Assembly (NCBI GenBank): GCA_037102815.1 | Contig: BTPP01000006.1 | Location: forward strand, 1,364,001 to 1,428,000 | DNA: 64,000 nt | Direction of reading: 5' to 3' | Source of the DNA: Neurospora intermedia | Taxonomy: Eukaryota; Ascomycota; Sordariomycetes; Sordariales; Sordariaceae | Part shown: positions 24,801 to 37,517 of the stretch, one piece after another | How the letters are laid out: each line of letters opens with the position of its first letter | Numbering within the stretch: position 1 is the first letter of the stretch | Notes under the pieces: model-generated | The model's input: the letters and a program-made list of their open reading frames with translations, nothing else | Databases searched by the model: none | Told to the model about the DNA's origin: nothing | Made by a program: the position numbers and the translations under genes

Positions 24801-25291
24801 TCGACAATGGCCAGGGTTTCGCGATTCGAAGTCTCGAGCGAGGCAATGCGCGCACGGAGGGTCTCGATTTCGGAAAGGGAAGTCGATCCCGACGACTTGA
24901 GGGTCTGTAGCTCGTTTTCTATAGACCGCCGTTTGGTCTCTGTGCGACATGGACGTGTTAGCAGCAGGGCGCGGCGAGCTTAGGTGGAGGGGGGAAAGAT
25001 GGGCTTGCCTTCATCTTGTAGTTTCTGACGGAGCTCATCAACTTCCTTGAGAGCTTTGTCGGTGGTGGCCTTGAACTGCTCACAGCGCGACTCTGAGCTC
25101 CGGATGGCGCCTTCCAGCTCAATTCCCAGCTGGAACTTGTCCTCTTCGAGGGCACGGATCTTTGCTATCACAGCTTGGAATATGGTCTTGACCAGGTCTG
25201 GAGTCGGCGCGGTAAGGGCCGTATTCAGATCGGGCTCAGGTACGCCGACCTGGGTCGAGAGATAGCCCACGTCCACCTCGGCCGCCGCCAT
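18824..25291 (-). CDS. mlp1: Nuclear pore basket protein of the Mlp1/Mlp2/Tpr family
   Basis: Two exons, 25291-25009 and 24939-18824, encode 2132 residues, which fits the family (yeast Mlp1 1875, human Tpr 2363). The intron (24,940-25,008, 69 nt) has a GC donor, AAG|GCAAGC, and a perfect TGCTAACAC branch point. Splicing joins KLQDE to ETKRRSIENEL in one coiled-coil heptad pattern. Almost continuous coiled coil runs from about residue 50 to 1600, and the TPR/MLP1 homology block (containing AQWRAEAESAKL) lies near residues 1050-1190. The C-terminal part is disordered: Pro/Ala-rich, several NPFG motifs around residues 1900-1970, Gln-rich, then RGG/RGGFGGRGG repeats and a Gly/Ala tail. Family members form the nuclear basket filament, tether chromatin and control mRNA quality and export. 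FG and RGG elements suggest contacts with transport receptors and RNA. The start has a good AAG-ATG-GCG context. Confidence 0.93.
24940..25008 (-). other. GC-AG intron in the Mlp1/Tpr gene
   Basis: No GT donor near this point keeps the frame. The 5' site reads GAAG|GCAAGC, the known strong consensus of GC-AG introns, and the 3' end is TGCTAACAC...GCACAG. Retaining it would end translation after 103 codons. Confidence 0.85.
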
Positions 25292-26240
25292 CTTGGGAGC
25301 AACGGCTCAGCGGTGCATGAATGGGCGAGACCGCGAAAACACACACACGAAACACGCGACGAAAGGTCGATTGAAGAACAGACGTAACAGATCTCAGGTC
25401 GACTTGGGGACGCTGCTGTCGCTGGAAATAAAAAAAGGAGAGTCGCGAAGGTGGATGGCCTCGGGGTGGTGGGGAGCGGAGTGGTGATGCAGAAGTGAGT
25501 CCAAGTGTTGGTTTGTTTCGTTGTGGAATTTCTTTGACGCTGCCACCAAGCCAAGTCGATGGAAGTCGCAGCTGGAGGTGTCCGCTGCAGTCTTGCTTGG
25601 TTGGAGTGACGGGGCTGCACTGAATGGTGCACTGCGACCTCCATCCCCCAACACCTGCGACTGCTTTGGGTTAGCGCCAAAGTGTCTCGCGCTGGCCAGC
25701 AGCGTGACGGGAGCGATTCAGCTAGAATAGGTACCTAGCTTCTGTGGGGCCGCTGTCTTCCAGGTCCAGTACCTCTCCACCTACGGCAGGCGCTGGGTAC
25801 CTGTTAGAGCATCTCTGTAGCACTTAGGTACCTCTATTTCCGTTGGAGTTGATGTTGTCTGTGCGTCTGGACTTCCAACTTCAGCACTTCTCGTTGTTGG
25901 ACCTGAGTGAGGTCACTTCTCCCGTCGACAACAAACATAACAGAACCACAACTCAACAACTCTTCTCTGACGTGAAGGGAGACTCTCTACTTTCACTGGG
26001 CCGGTTGGCGAGGCCATTCACTCAGCATTTGTACCCCTCAGCTTGAAAACTTCCATACATACTGTGTACTAGCATTTGGTTAAAGAGCAGCAAGTCGATT
26101 CCACGGATCTGAAACGAGCTTGCTGTCGAAAACCTATGTCGACCTGATGATTCTCGAGATAAACTCCTACGATCAAGGTAAAGGATTGCCTACTAGAGGC
26201 ATGGAGCTCAAGGTTGTGAACATCGATCATTCTATGGTCT

Positions 26241-26273
<33 letters not shown>

Positions 26274-26448
26274 TCTTTTTTCCCCTTACTTCATGATATC
26301 CCCTGTGGTACACGACATTATACTCCAACACGCTGACTAGAATAGAGGCAGGTGATTATTCCTCAGCACTTATGTTATCTTGTCAGGTCCTATCATTAGA
26401 TCCATCATTTTTCATCTGAGCTACCCCCAGCTCCCCCGGCTTACGTGA
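25292..26448. other. Intergenic region between Mlp1/Tpr and the triple-repeat membrane protein gene
   Basis: It contains the upstream region of the Mlp1/Tpr gene (about 25,292-25,800, with GGTACCT words near 25,730 and 25,830) and the downstream region of the next minus-strand gene. A T-rich tract at about 26,238-26,282, with a run of about 24 T, is the only notable sequence. No gene is recognised. Confidence 0.55.
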
Positions 26449-28699
26449 TCAAGGCTGCCCACCACTTCCTCTTCCATGCCCGTCCATCTCATGATATCCC
26501 GGCACCGGACCTGACTGCCACGCCATCGGCTGTGGTCCCATCATCTCGTGCCTGTTTGACATGAACTGAGGAGGCGTCCCCTGGCCTTGCAACTCCTGCC
26601 GATTCGGGCCAGGATAAATTCCCCCACTTCCCTGGAGCTCCGAGGCATTGCTCAACATCGGAGAAACTGACGAGGGGGGTTGACCCAACGGTTGCGATGG
26701 GTTCCGTGGTACACCATACGGTGCGTGCAATTCGGCAGTGTTCGGCATTGGAGGATACGCAGGCGTCTGGCTGTGAAGCTCGGTGCTGTTGAGTGGATGC
26801 GGCGGTCCTTGACCTTGGAGTTCGGCCGTCAACTGGGGAGGGGAAAACCCGCCCGCACCAGCCGACACTGGGGACACGCTATTAACTCTGGTTCCGTCCT
26901 TGAGGATGCTTGTGGAACGACTTGGCGGCGAGGGCGGGACGGCGGCAGCAGCAGCAGCAGCAGCGCCGCCAACAATTGGATTGCCAGCAAGTTCGGGCTT
27001 GCCTCCCCCGGCAACGACATCATGTATGGCATTCGAGGAGTCGGTCTGCTCCATGGTCTTACGCTGCTTTGACCTGCGGATGAAGAAGAACAGAAGAGCG
27101 ACAATGATGCCCAGCCCAACGAGTACGCCAATGACGGCACCAGCAATAACCCCCGTATTGGAAGATTTTTTGCCTGTGTTGCCGCTGCCGCTGCCGCCGT
27201 CATTGGCCCCTCCCGTACTGTCATCACCGGAATTGCTACCGGAGCCGGAGCCAGACCTTGAGCCACTTCCGCTGCTGGCCGTAGCCTGGGCACCATCGTT
27301 GGCCCTGCTGCCACTCTGGGCTGTTGGGGTCGGGTCTGCTTGGGATTCCGAGGCGGTAACCCCATTTGCGACGAGCTTGTTGTTGGCAGCACTGCAGTAC
27401 AAGTCCAGAACCTGTTGTGAATCGTTAGCCACGAGACATTTGGACAATGGTCGAGAGTTTATGCACTTACAGCCATTGCAGATGAGATATCGTCAGATGC
27501 TGTTACACCACAACTGTATTTGACGCTCGCGGTGATGGAACTTGTCACCAGACCAAGCATCTGGTCTTTGAGACAGACACATGATGCAAGTGCCTGAGGC
27601 CCATCAGGGCACAGCTCACGGGCTTGCTATTTTACTAAAGTGTCAGCATAGTAACGCGATCTTACACAAGAAAACGCAAGTTTTTCTTACCCCTTGAACA
27701 GCATAGGATACCGCCGAAGCAGCACAATTGGCCAATGAGCTATACTGCGGCAGGTCCTTGATATAGTACGTCACTTCCCATCAAATGCTCGATCAGCGGC
27801 CCGAATTATAGCATAAAGTGCATATCCATCATTGTCAAACTTACTGTCACCGGGAGGGCTACTCGGCTTAGGAAATGCCGAAGTGCCCTCGTTTAGCTTA
27901 CACCACGCCGACCACATTCCCTGGGCTGACGAGACATCGGCTGTGTGGCCTTCACAGTAGTACTTGACTGATGAGTTAATGAGCTGGCTCGCCAGTAGAG
28001 AGTTCTGATTCTTTTGACAAGCGCATGTGGCGTAGGCTGCCAAGTCCGAGGGGCATCGTTCGCGTCCCTGCGAGGACATTTTAGTCAGTATTGGTGTCGC
28101 CTGGTCGAAGAAAAGGTCCAGAGGCTTCCGGTTTCTCAACTAACCATTTCCCTGACAGCATATCCAAGCGCACTGAACGCACAAGGCGCTAACGCAGCCA
28201 CCTCGGGAACATCAGTAATGTACTGCGTCACCGAGACCGATGGCTGCGGAAACTCCGGCAGCTTGTCCTGGCTGCAATACGCGCTGAGCACCGTCCCCGC
28301 CGACGCTTGGTCCTCGGTGGCCGTCGACCCGCAGTAGTAGTTGACGGATTTGGAGACGTCGGACTTGATGGCGGCGAAGTTGTTGTTCTTGGTGCAGACG
28401 CAGCCTTGGAGTTCTCCGACTGCGGCGGGACAGGCATCGCGGGTTTGACCTTGGACGTTATAGGAGATGGCGGTTTGGGCGCATGGTGCCTTCATACAAC
28501 GAATGGGATATCATCAGCTCTATTGTCTTCGAGGAAGTAGGTATGTAGTCTCATGAGACTTGAAGGAATGAAGGGGACGGAGGCCAGCTACCAAGGAGTT
28601 GTATATCGCCAGGTCGGTGATGTAGACGACTTGTGCGGCTTTTGCGACTCCTAGCAAGCCTAGGAGCGGCAGCGGAGATGATCGATGTCGGTCACGCAT
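26449..28699 (-). CDS. Single-pass membrane protein with three cysteine-rich repeats
   Basis: Six exons (28699-28592, 28489-28145, 28067-27845, 27773-27691, 27626-27471, 27411-26449) encode 625 residues; all five introns (59-102 nt) have GT-AG ends. An N-terminal signal peptide (PLPLLGLLGVAKA) is followed by three related units of about 90-105 residues. Each has Y-I-x-D, a short loop, C-A, a C-P, a C-x-C and two later cysteines (YYC or YSC, then YC or WC). A Ser/Gly/Asp-rich stalk (about 320-390), a transmembrane helix (about 392-416, TGVIAGAVIGVLVGLG...) and a basic stop-transfer RRSKQRK follow. The roughly 200-residue cytoplasmic tail carries regularly spaced TAELQ, STELHS, TAELHA, ASELQG, RQELQG motifs. 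Introns 2 and 4 fall at the same place in their repeats, so the repeats arose by tandem duplication. The plan resembles fungal wall-sensor proteins, but the cysteine spacing is not that of WSC or CFEM as I know them. Function unknown. A TTG codon upstream at 28,714 is not taken as the start. Confidence 0.87.
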
Positions 28700-29277
28700 C
28701 GTCTTAGGGAGCAAGACCGTCTCAAGAAATCGAGAGTGTATGGGTTGAAGGCGACAGAGGTAAAATGATATTCCGGTTTGGGCAAAGGACGGCAGCTAGA
28801 GTTGAACAATCTGGGACCGGACCAAAGCAGAGTGATGGCTCAGAATGGCCTGCTCAACCGCATGACACCAAAGACTTGCGTGGAATATGTCAAGTTGATA
28901 CACCAAGGGGAGACCAGAGAAGAAAGTCAAGTTGAAAAAAATTTCCGCGAAAGCCACTTCATCAGAACCACGAACCCAATCCTATCTCCCGACTACGACA
29001 AAGGTGCGTGGACACCAGATCGGCGCTTAACAAGGCGTCTTCCTCAAAAACTCCTTTTACCCCTCCCTCATCTCCTCCAAGAGCTGCTCACGATAACCGT
29101 CCATCTCTTCTTCTCATTATGCACACTACCTTTCTCCGCTGTTAATTCGATGTCGAGATAGGAAAGGATACCCCCTTGTTGGTGTAGCAGGACCCCTACC
29201 AGCTGAAAAAAAAGACAAATCAAGATAGAGATGCAGGCACACGGCAGGATGTTTTAGCGAGTCTGGGGAGGAAGACC
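28700..29277. other. Upstream region of the triple-repeat membrane protein gene
   Basis: This is the presumed promoter and leader of the minus-strand gene that starts at 28,699. Short open frames are present but none looks like a protein gene. Composition is normal up to the inverted repeat at 29,278. Confidence 0.5.
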
Positions 29278-29316
29278 AAGCTTTACGGTGGCCCAAGTGT
29301 GCCTTGGGTCGTTTAT
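29278..29316 (+). repeat. 39-bp inverted repeat, left copy
   Basis: AAGCTTTACGGTGGCCCAAG... (39 bp) occurs here, and its exact reverse complement lies at 40,847-40,885. The two copies frame the nested transposon block. Without that block they would be about 690 bp apart. They may be the ends of an older short DNA element that received the insertions. No target duplication was found. Confidence 0.8.
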
Positions 29317-29440
29317 CCAAAAGTTCTAAAAACTTGAAGTCTAACCAGCTGCAAGCATTAGGCTTGCACTAGGGGGTGGCTTCCAAATCCTTGTGCTAAG
29401 ATAACCTTGATAAGCCGTCTCCTGCAACGAACGTCACCTC

Positions 29441-29520
29441 AACTCTCATTGACTCTCATTAACTCCCATCGACTCCCATCAACTCTCATTGACTCCCATT
29501 AATTCCCATTGACTCCCATT
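29441..29520 (+). repeat. Ten-base minisatellite, 8 copies
   Basis: Eight contiguous units of the type RACTCYCATT (AACTCTCATT, GACTCCCATT, AACTCCCATC and so on), differing mostly by C/T and A/G transitions. Confidence 0.92.
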
Positions 29521-29568
29521 GCTTCATTACTTCATTACTTCATTGCTTCATTGCTTCATTACTTCATT
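29521..29568 (+). repeat. Eight-base minisatellite (RCTTCATT), 6 copies
   Basis: Six direct units of GCTTCATT or ACTTCATT directly follow the ten-base array. The pogo-like element is inserted at the TA at the end of this array. Confidence 0.9.
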
Positions 29569-29569
29569 A

Positions 29570-29661
29570 CTTGGAGGGTTCTGGGCGCCAAGGCTTTTAA
29601 CCCCCCTACTCGTTAAGTAGGGGGTTGGGGAATTGTAGGACAGCTTTTTAATCTGGGACAA
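29570..29661 (+). repeat. Left terminal inverted repeat of the pogo-like element
   Basis: 92 bp, pairing with 40,324-40,415. The differences are mainly G/A and C/T transitions. Confidence 0.92.
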
Positions 29662-30298
29662 CCCACATAGAATTTTACTAGCAATCTGTCCCACCCCCAT
29701 ACTAAACCACCATATTACATATCAACATACCGTTGTTAGAAGCTATTAGAAATTGTATATATTGCTCAATTAAGTAGTAAGTAAATAAACTAGTCGGTTG
29801 CAATTATTTTTTATCACTTTTTGGCACTAGCGCTAGTATTAGCGCTAATCTAAGTGTAGGCGGCACCTCCTTTACTACTGCCTCTTACCTTACTAGCGTA
29901 GTCTTAATACGTACGGCTTACTTTCTTATTTATATTTAAGGTTTTATAGTACTCTCAATATATTTTATAACCCCCTAGTATAGTATTAATTCAATAGATT
30001 ATAGTTTTAATAGATTTGAAGGGGTTAGTATTGAAATTAATAACCTAATTCGTATAGGCGGTTTAGGGGTAGAGGGTAGTAATAGTAATATAAAGAGATA
30101 GTAGTTAATTAGTAGGTATAGTAGTAAATTATCTTCCTCCTCCTCTTTATTCCCTTTATTATTATTATATATTTCGTTTATAATACCGTTGTCTTTATTA
30201 TTAAGAAGCGTACTCTTGTCTTCGAATATAGTATCGACCGTTTATATATTAAAATAACGAATAACGTTGGTAGTAGATTTAGGAATGGGCTTATTTAT

Positions 30299-30589
30299 TG
30301 TAAGGGGACAGCAGAGCGATACGCAGGTACTGGCCTTATGTAGTATATTAAGGTTCTACGAAGAAGGAAAGGAGAAAACGCTACCCTCCGGGTCGCTCGA
30401 GTACTAAAGTTTAAATAGCCGTACGCTAGCTGCCTAGTAGCCTAAAGCAGCTAGGGAATGCTCTAGAAGGCTCGGGCACTACAGTATAGCGCCCGGGTCG
30501 TCTAAGTAATCTCAATGCGGGTTGCCGTCTTAGTACTTAAATTTGGCCAATTAGAGCTAGATACCTTAACGGGCGCTAATCCTATAATA
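30299..30589 (-). repeat. 3' LTR of the retroelement
   Basis: 291-bp LTR matching 37,518-37,808 almost only with transition differences. The adjoining internal DNA is polypurine on the minus strand. LTR divergence here reflects RIP and cannot be used as a clock. Confidence 0.9.
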
Positions 30590-33500
30590 TTAACCCCCCC
30601 CTTCTCCCTCCAACTATAATTGCGCGCTACAATTAATATTTATATTACTTTTATTTCACCCTTTTATAATTCTTACTCTCCTTCTTATTCCTTCAATAAA
30701 TAATTGCAATTATATTGTACGTATACCTTCGGCTCTACCTTAGAATACCCTTAAATAATTATTATTAACTTTTAATTATAGTACTTATTCTAATTAAAAT
30801 CCTTTTAGGCTCCGGCCTACTATTCTAATTCGTCGTTGCCCGGCTATAACTATTCCTATACCTATACCCGTCCTTATACCTACGCCTATCCCTACGCCCG
30901 AACCCGCCCCCGCTCCTACGCTTGCGCCCGCTCCTACTCTTAAGTTTATATTTATTACTATTCTAGTACCTGCTTTTAATCCTACTATACCGGTTTTTCT
31001 AATACTTTAGACCCTTAGTAATAGTAGCGGCGGCGGCGGCGGCTACTATAAATTTACTAAGGGCCTTATTAAAGGTACTACAACCGATTAGTATTCCCGG
31101 TATATAGTGTTAGGGGACCCCAGTACTTATATACCTAATAAGAATAAAGATTATTACGTACCTTATATACGTTTAAAAAATTCTATTACCTATTAGTAGT
31201 AGCTTTTTACCGTTTAGGAGTAGTATTCTTCCTAATTAGAGGAGGGCTACCTAAATAGTAAAATTCTATTTTACTAATCCTTCTAATATATAGTAATTAT
31301 AGTCCGCAATTTTAATTAATTAATAGCCGAGGGCTATATTACCCTATAAGTATTTTTAAATCCTTTTATTCTAATTTAATTATTAATTTGAATTTTAATA
31401 ATATTATTTATTTTACGTTCGGTTATTCTGTTAATAAAGTATTACTAACCTCCCTTTCTACTACTATAGTATTTTTAATTACAGTTTTAGATGCTCCTTT
31501 ATCTTTAACCCTAATTTTAATTGAGGTACTTAAGAGATTAGGGGCTTTAGAGGAGAATTATTAGGCTTTTTATACGGATTAGGGTAATTTAATAGTTTTA
31601 TAATTATTATTATTCGTTAGGCTAGAGGCTTCGGTAAATATTATTATAATGTTTATTTAAAATATTGAGTACGCTACTATTACGGCTACTATTTACTTAA
31701 ATACCCTCGTTATTAGGATTAATACTCGGATATTTAGAATAGTTTAAACCTATTAAAAAGGAATAGCGGCCGGAGTAATAAATATTATTTTTAGTAAGTC
31801 GGTTAGGGAGTTAGAGGATTGGGTAGAGAAGTTAAAAGAATAGCGTAGGATAATAGAAGGGGATAGGGTATTATTAAGGGAGGAAGAGTTATATATTCGT
31901 TTAGGTTTATTATTTAGTAGGGAGGAGGTAGTAAATATTAAAGAATTAAAGGAGGAGGAGATAGAATTAGGGGAGGGGGTAATAAATATTCGGGTATTGG
32001 AAGAGGATTTAATGGGGTTAATAAAAATAATATAATAAGAGGGGGATATTCCGGAGGAGAAGCGGCGGTTGAAGAAGGTAATTCGGTTCTTAAATATAAT
32101 AGAAAAAATAGAATTTTTTCCAAAGAAGAAGAGAAGATTGCAAATTCCCTATAATAATATTACTATAGTATTATTATCCTTAAATATAATAATTAAGTTG
32201 GGTATTAGGGTGGCGTTGGGTATTAGAGATTTTTAAATATAGTAGGCTATTAGCGGTGGCGTTTTAGGTAGGCGGCCGCGCTTTTTACTTCCGGGTATTA
32301 ATTTTATTTATTTTTTTTATTCTATTAATATTTTCTTTAATATTTTCTCTTTCGTAAATTAATTTATAGGTCTATTATTAATTCGAACGTCTCTATATTA
32401 TTTCTCGAAGAATTTAAACGCTTTAGTATTTTAAAAGTCTTTAAATAAATATTATAAGGGTTTATAATAGCCTTTCTATTTTATTAATATTATTTTATTA
32501 TTCGGGGTTCTTCTAATATATAGGATCTCCTTTATATAATATTCCTTTTTTCTATTTATAATTACTAGCGGCGGTTATTTATTAACGAGGATTTAGCCGG
32601 GTAAAGGGTTTCTAGTAGCCTATTAGAAGAAATCAATATAAAAAATATTATAAATATTATTTAGGAGTTTAGAGAATTCTATAATTAGTAGTAAAAATAC
32701 TTTTAAAATAATATATTTAATATATAATTAATCTAGCTTCTTCTTAAATTTTAGTAAAGCGTAGTTTTTAAAATTAAATTATACTTTATTACTTATTTGG
32801 AATTTCTCTATTAGTTAATGGGTACGGTTAATGAATTTCTTTTACTCTTGAGCCGCTATAACTATTATAATTTAATATAAATTTGTAATTTATAATAATT
32901 TTTCGACGAATTATTAGGCCCGGACATTAGCCGGGGTTCTAAAGTTTCTAATAGCCTTAGAAACTACTAAGACTACCGACTTTAGGTTAAATCCGTAGAT
33001 AGTAAAGAAGGGGGATATATTAATTGAGGTATTAATACGGCTATTAATCGCTAATTATACTAGCGGGTATTATTCGTACTAATTATTTTATATTTAATTA
33101 ATATACGCCCTTAAAAAGGTTTATACCTTTTAATTTATTTATTCTAGGCCGCCGTTAGTCTAGGGGTAGTAGGCGGTATTAAGAAGCTATTTAATCCCGA
33201 ATAGTTTATAGAATTTACTTTAGAATTACCCGGTTTAATTAGAGCCCTGGTTATTAATTATAGACTATAATTACTTATAATACTTTATAAAGTAATTTAT
33301 AAACCTCTCGGTGTAAGCCTTAGCGTTTATTAATAATATTAGTTTTAATATAACGTTTTTACTAAGGCGGTCCTTAATAACGAATAGGTAAGTATTCCCT
33401 CTAATTAATGGGAGGTCCGTAATAAAATCTATTTAAATTTTTCGGAAGAATTAATCCGGTATTAATATCGATTAGAGTAACCCCTTCCTCTAGGCTCTTT

Positions 33501-36500
33501 AGTACTTAATAGAACTATATATATAATAATTATATAGGAATTACTTTATATAAATTTTAAGTAATAGTTAGTAGAAATAATAGATTAGGGCTATAATAGT
33601 GCCCTCTCTACCGGAGTACCTGAATATTTGAAAGTTGTATGTAATTTGGATAATACGGGTACGGAGGGTATTAAATTTTCGGTCGGAGTCGGATAATTTT
33701 ATAACTTTTACTTCGGTAATTATTGGGTACCTAGGGATTTAGAGCCTCTCTTAATATTTTAAATACTTAAAGTCGTTAATAAAATAATTAGTAATTTAAA
33801 TTTTAAATTTAAAGAAGGGAAGTAAATCTCTTATATTATTCTTTATTGTTTTTAAAATTCGTTAATATATAGTATTCCTTCCTACTATAATATCTTAGAA
33901 CTATTGTAAATCTGGATCTTCGAAGACTTTCGCACCCTTCCTTCGGGCTGTTCGAGAGTCCCGGAAATTTATTATTAAAATACGAATATAATTATATAGG
34001 GCGGATTCGGGAATAAGCTAGAGGTTTTAAATTTCCCTATTGTTTTCGGTAGGGCGATCCTAATCTCTTTGAAATAATATATTTAGTACTATTACTTTTT
34101 TATTTAATTGGTATTAGAATTTAAAGGAAAATTTAGAGAAGTATTCAACTTAATGGGTTTACTATTTAAATAAATACTACTAAATTATAAAGTACTTTAA
34201 ATTCCAGTAATTAATTAAAATAATAAAGGTATTACAATTGTAGAGTTCGGCTTACTATTTTTATAAGTAATTAATAATCGTTAGTATTTCTTTATTATAA
34301 ATAAAATAATTATATTCGGCTAGTTTTAATTTCCTTAAATAGAATATTACTATATATTATTAACTGTCTACCTCCTAAGTAAAGTAATCCCTAAGTACGA
34401 AGTTACTATAATCGGTCTTAAGGAAGGTCGGACGTTCGGGGTCCTACTTAGTTAGAATTGGTATTTAAATAAATAATATTTTAAATAATTAAAAAGCTTT
34501 TTTATATACTATTAATTATTTAAATAGAACCCCTTTACTAATTAATATTATAAATAGTATAATTATTATAGTAAATTCCGGGATGAATATCCGGTAGTAA
34601 TTTATAAATCCTAAGAAATTCTAGACTCTTTTTTAGGATATTAGAGTAGCCTACTCTAGAATAGCCTTAACTTTCTTAGGGTTTGCTTAAATATTTACGC
34701 TAGCGTAAATAATAAATTTTAAATATTTAATTTTCTTAATAGCGAATTCGTATTTATCCGGATTTAAATAAAGTCTAGCGTTTTTAAAGTATTCGAATAT
34801 TATATAGACCTTCTGTATATAGTCTTTTTAAAACCTATCTATAAAAATAAATATATTATTTATATATATTGAGTAAAAATTATTAAAAAATTCCTATAGT
34901 ATTTAATTAATATATTATTAGAAGGTAGTTAGAGTATTATATAGCCCGAAGGGGATTATTAACTATTCGAATAGGCTATAGTGGGTCTAAAATACCGTTT
35001 TATATTCCTTTCTTTCCGCTATCCGGATTTTATAGAACGCTTATACTATATTTACCTTAGAGAATTACTTTATTCCCTTAAATATTTAAAATATTTTTTA
35101 AATAAATAGTAGAGGATATTGGTCGGTTTGAATAATTGTATTAAGGGCCTAGTAATTATAATAGAAGCGAAAGCCTCTACCTAGCTTCTGAATAAAGAGG
35201 ACGGGCGTTTTAGTAGCCGAATTGCTAACCCGAATAAAACTTTTATTTATTAAATTCTAAAGAGTCTTTTTAAGTATTAAGAATTCTTTTCGAAATATAT
35301 TATATAGTAGGCCGAAGGGAAGCAGGAGGTCTCTACTATCCAATCCCTTCTTTAATTTAATTTTTAAATCGATTCTAAGTTTATATTTATTAAGATAGTT
35401 AGCTTCTTATTTTTTAAAGAGAGGAATAAAATCCTAAAAGTCTTTAGGGATAACCTATTAGAGCTCTTTATTGGTCTAGACCCTTTTAAGTACTAGAGCC
35501 TTTTTAATATCCTTTAACCGAATAGTAAATATGGAGGCTTCTATAGTAGTCCGGCCTTCTATTTTATTTATATAATAGATATAATTAATAAAGGTAGTAG
35601 CGAGAATATATATTGCTCTTTAGAATTCTTCGAGAAATAGGGTTTTAGGTTTAAATTCGTCGATATAATTTACTTAAAATTAAGTAATACTATATTAAAA
35701 TCTCTTTTCGTAGGGAATTAAATAAATTTAGTTAGCTATTAATTATAGCTTCCTGAAAATAATAGGGTATTTGAATTCCGGTATTATATATACGTAGATT
35801 AGTAAAATACGGTTTTGAAACTCTGTAAGGAAATACGTAATATTTTAGATAGAAGTGCCTTCTATAGTTACTATAATACTTTGGATTTGCCGGGCTGGAA
35901 TTAAAATAATAGGGATTTAGAAATCCCGAATAATATTTTTACTAATAGTAGTATAATACTAATAATCTTCGTTAATAAGAGTGTAGAATAAATTAATAAA
36001 ATTAATAATAATTAATATTAGTATTAGGCTTATTTCTATTTAGGGTTTAAATTCTTCTACTTTACTTAGTACTTTTAGGGTAGGCTCTAGTACCCGACTT
36101 TATATTAGAACTATTCTTTTCCTTAGTCCGATTCGGAATCTGAGAGTTCGGTTATTCGAAATTCGTTATTAAATAGCGGAACTACCTAAATAGTTTAAAT
36201 ACGTATTCCCTTACTTTATAAGCTTATAGCCGGAAAGTATAGGTATTTAATAATAATATAGTTGGTAGTACTATAGCGAATATACTATCCTTTAGTATAG
36301 CGCTTATTCCTTTCTTCTTAAAATATTTATTTAACCTATCTTTTTTATAGAACGGGGGAACTTTTACTTCGAATACTACGAATATTAATTATATTTATAA
36401 GGATATTACTATTAGTATTATATTGAATTTTAAATAATAAGGCGGAGGAGGAATTTTAGTTCTAATATTAATAATTAGAACGATCCGAGCTAGTAGCGAT

Positions 36501-37517
36501 AGGGATATATATTCTAGACCGCCGGTTATTTTAATTACTATTCTATAAATAACTTTAATAGAGGGCCTAGAACTTTATAATTTTTTTATACTTATAAACA
36601 ATATTTTAAAATTGTTCTATATAAGTAAAATAATCGTTAGAGAATTTAATAGTAAAGAGGTAATTATTAAATTTCTTATTAATAATATAACGAAGGAATT
36701 CTAATTTGGTGCGGCTATCCTAATTATAACCGTTAGCTTTTAAGAATTTATTGTTGAAGTTAGTAAAGAATTTAAAAAACGGCTCGCTATCTTTTTACTT
36801 TATTTTAGCGAAGTTATTGAGGGTATAGTTTTAAATATAGTAGGTATTGAAGATTTACTAGATTTATTCGAGTAGTTCGGTTGGGTTTTTATTATTAGAG
36901 AGGGTACGGGTAGTTTAATAACCCTTTAGTTTTTATTATTTATTAATCGGTAGGGTATTAAATATTTTAATTTATATAGCGTTGGGATTAGTACGTAGGC
37001 CGGCCTTAAAGTCGGTATTATATATTTTAATTAATTTATTATAATAGAAAAGAAAGGTAGTAGGTTTACTGTCCTATTTAAGGAGTTCGAGTAATTTCCG
37101 TTGGTATAGTCTACTAGAGTCGCTATTGGATTCTTCGTTAGTACCGCTGTCGGCTTTGGACTTCCCTTTATCCTTACTAGTACTATTAGAGAAATTCTAC
37201 TTAGTAAGGTATATAAATTTAAGTTTAAAGGTAGGTTAGGAGTAAATAAAGAAAAGGATTATAAATTTAACCTTCCCCTTCAATTCGAGGCTCGCTTATA
37301 GAGCTTAGAGTAGGGTTTTAAGTAAGCCGGTAATATTAGAGGGGGCTCTAATATTCCCGGTTGTTAGAGAATTATAAGAAGCTTCTATATCGGTATTAAT
37401 ATTATTATTATTATTCAGTATAGAAAAAGAGACTATTCTAATACTAGTATACGCCGCGCTATTAATTATAAGTAGTCCTTCCTTCTAGTAATTAACTAAT
37501 AAGAGGGTAAAACCTAA

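Noticed and set aside
31938-32123. Pro/Leu-rich minus-strand frame inside the fossil retroelement
   Set aside because: It is produced by biased RIPped sequence and has no family resemblance.
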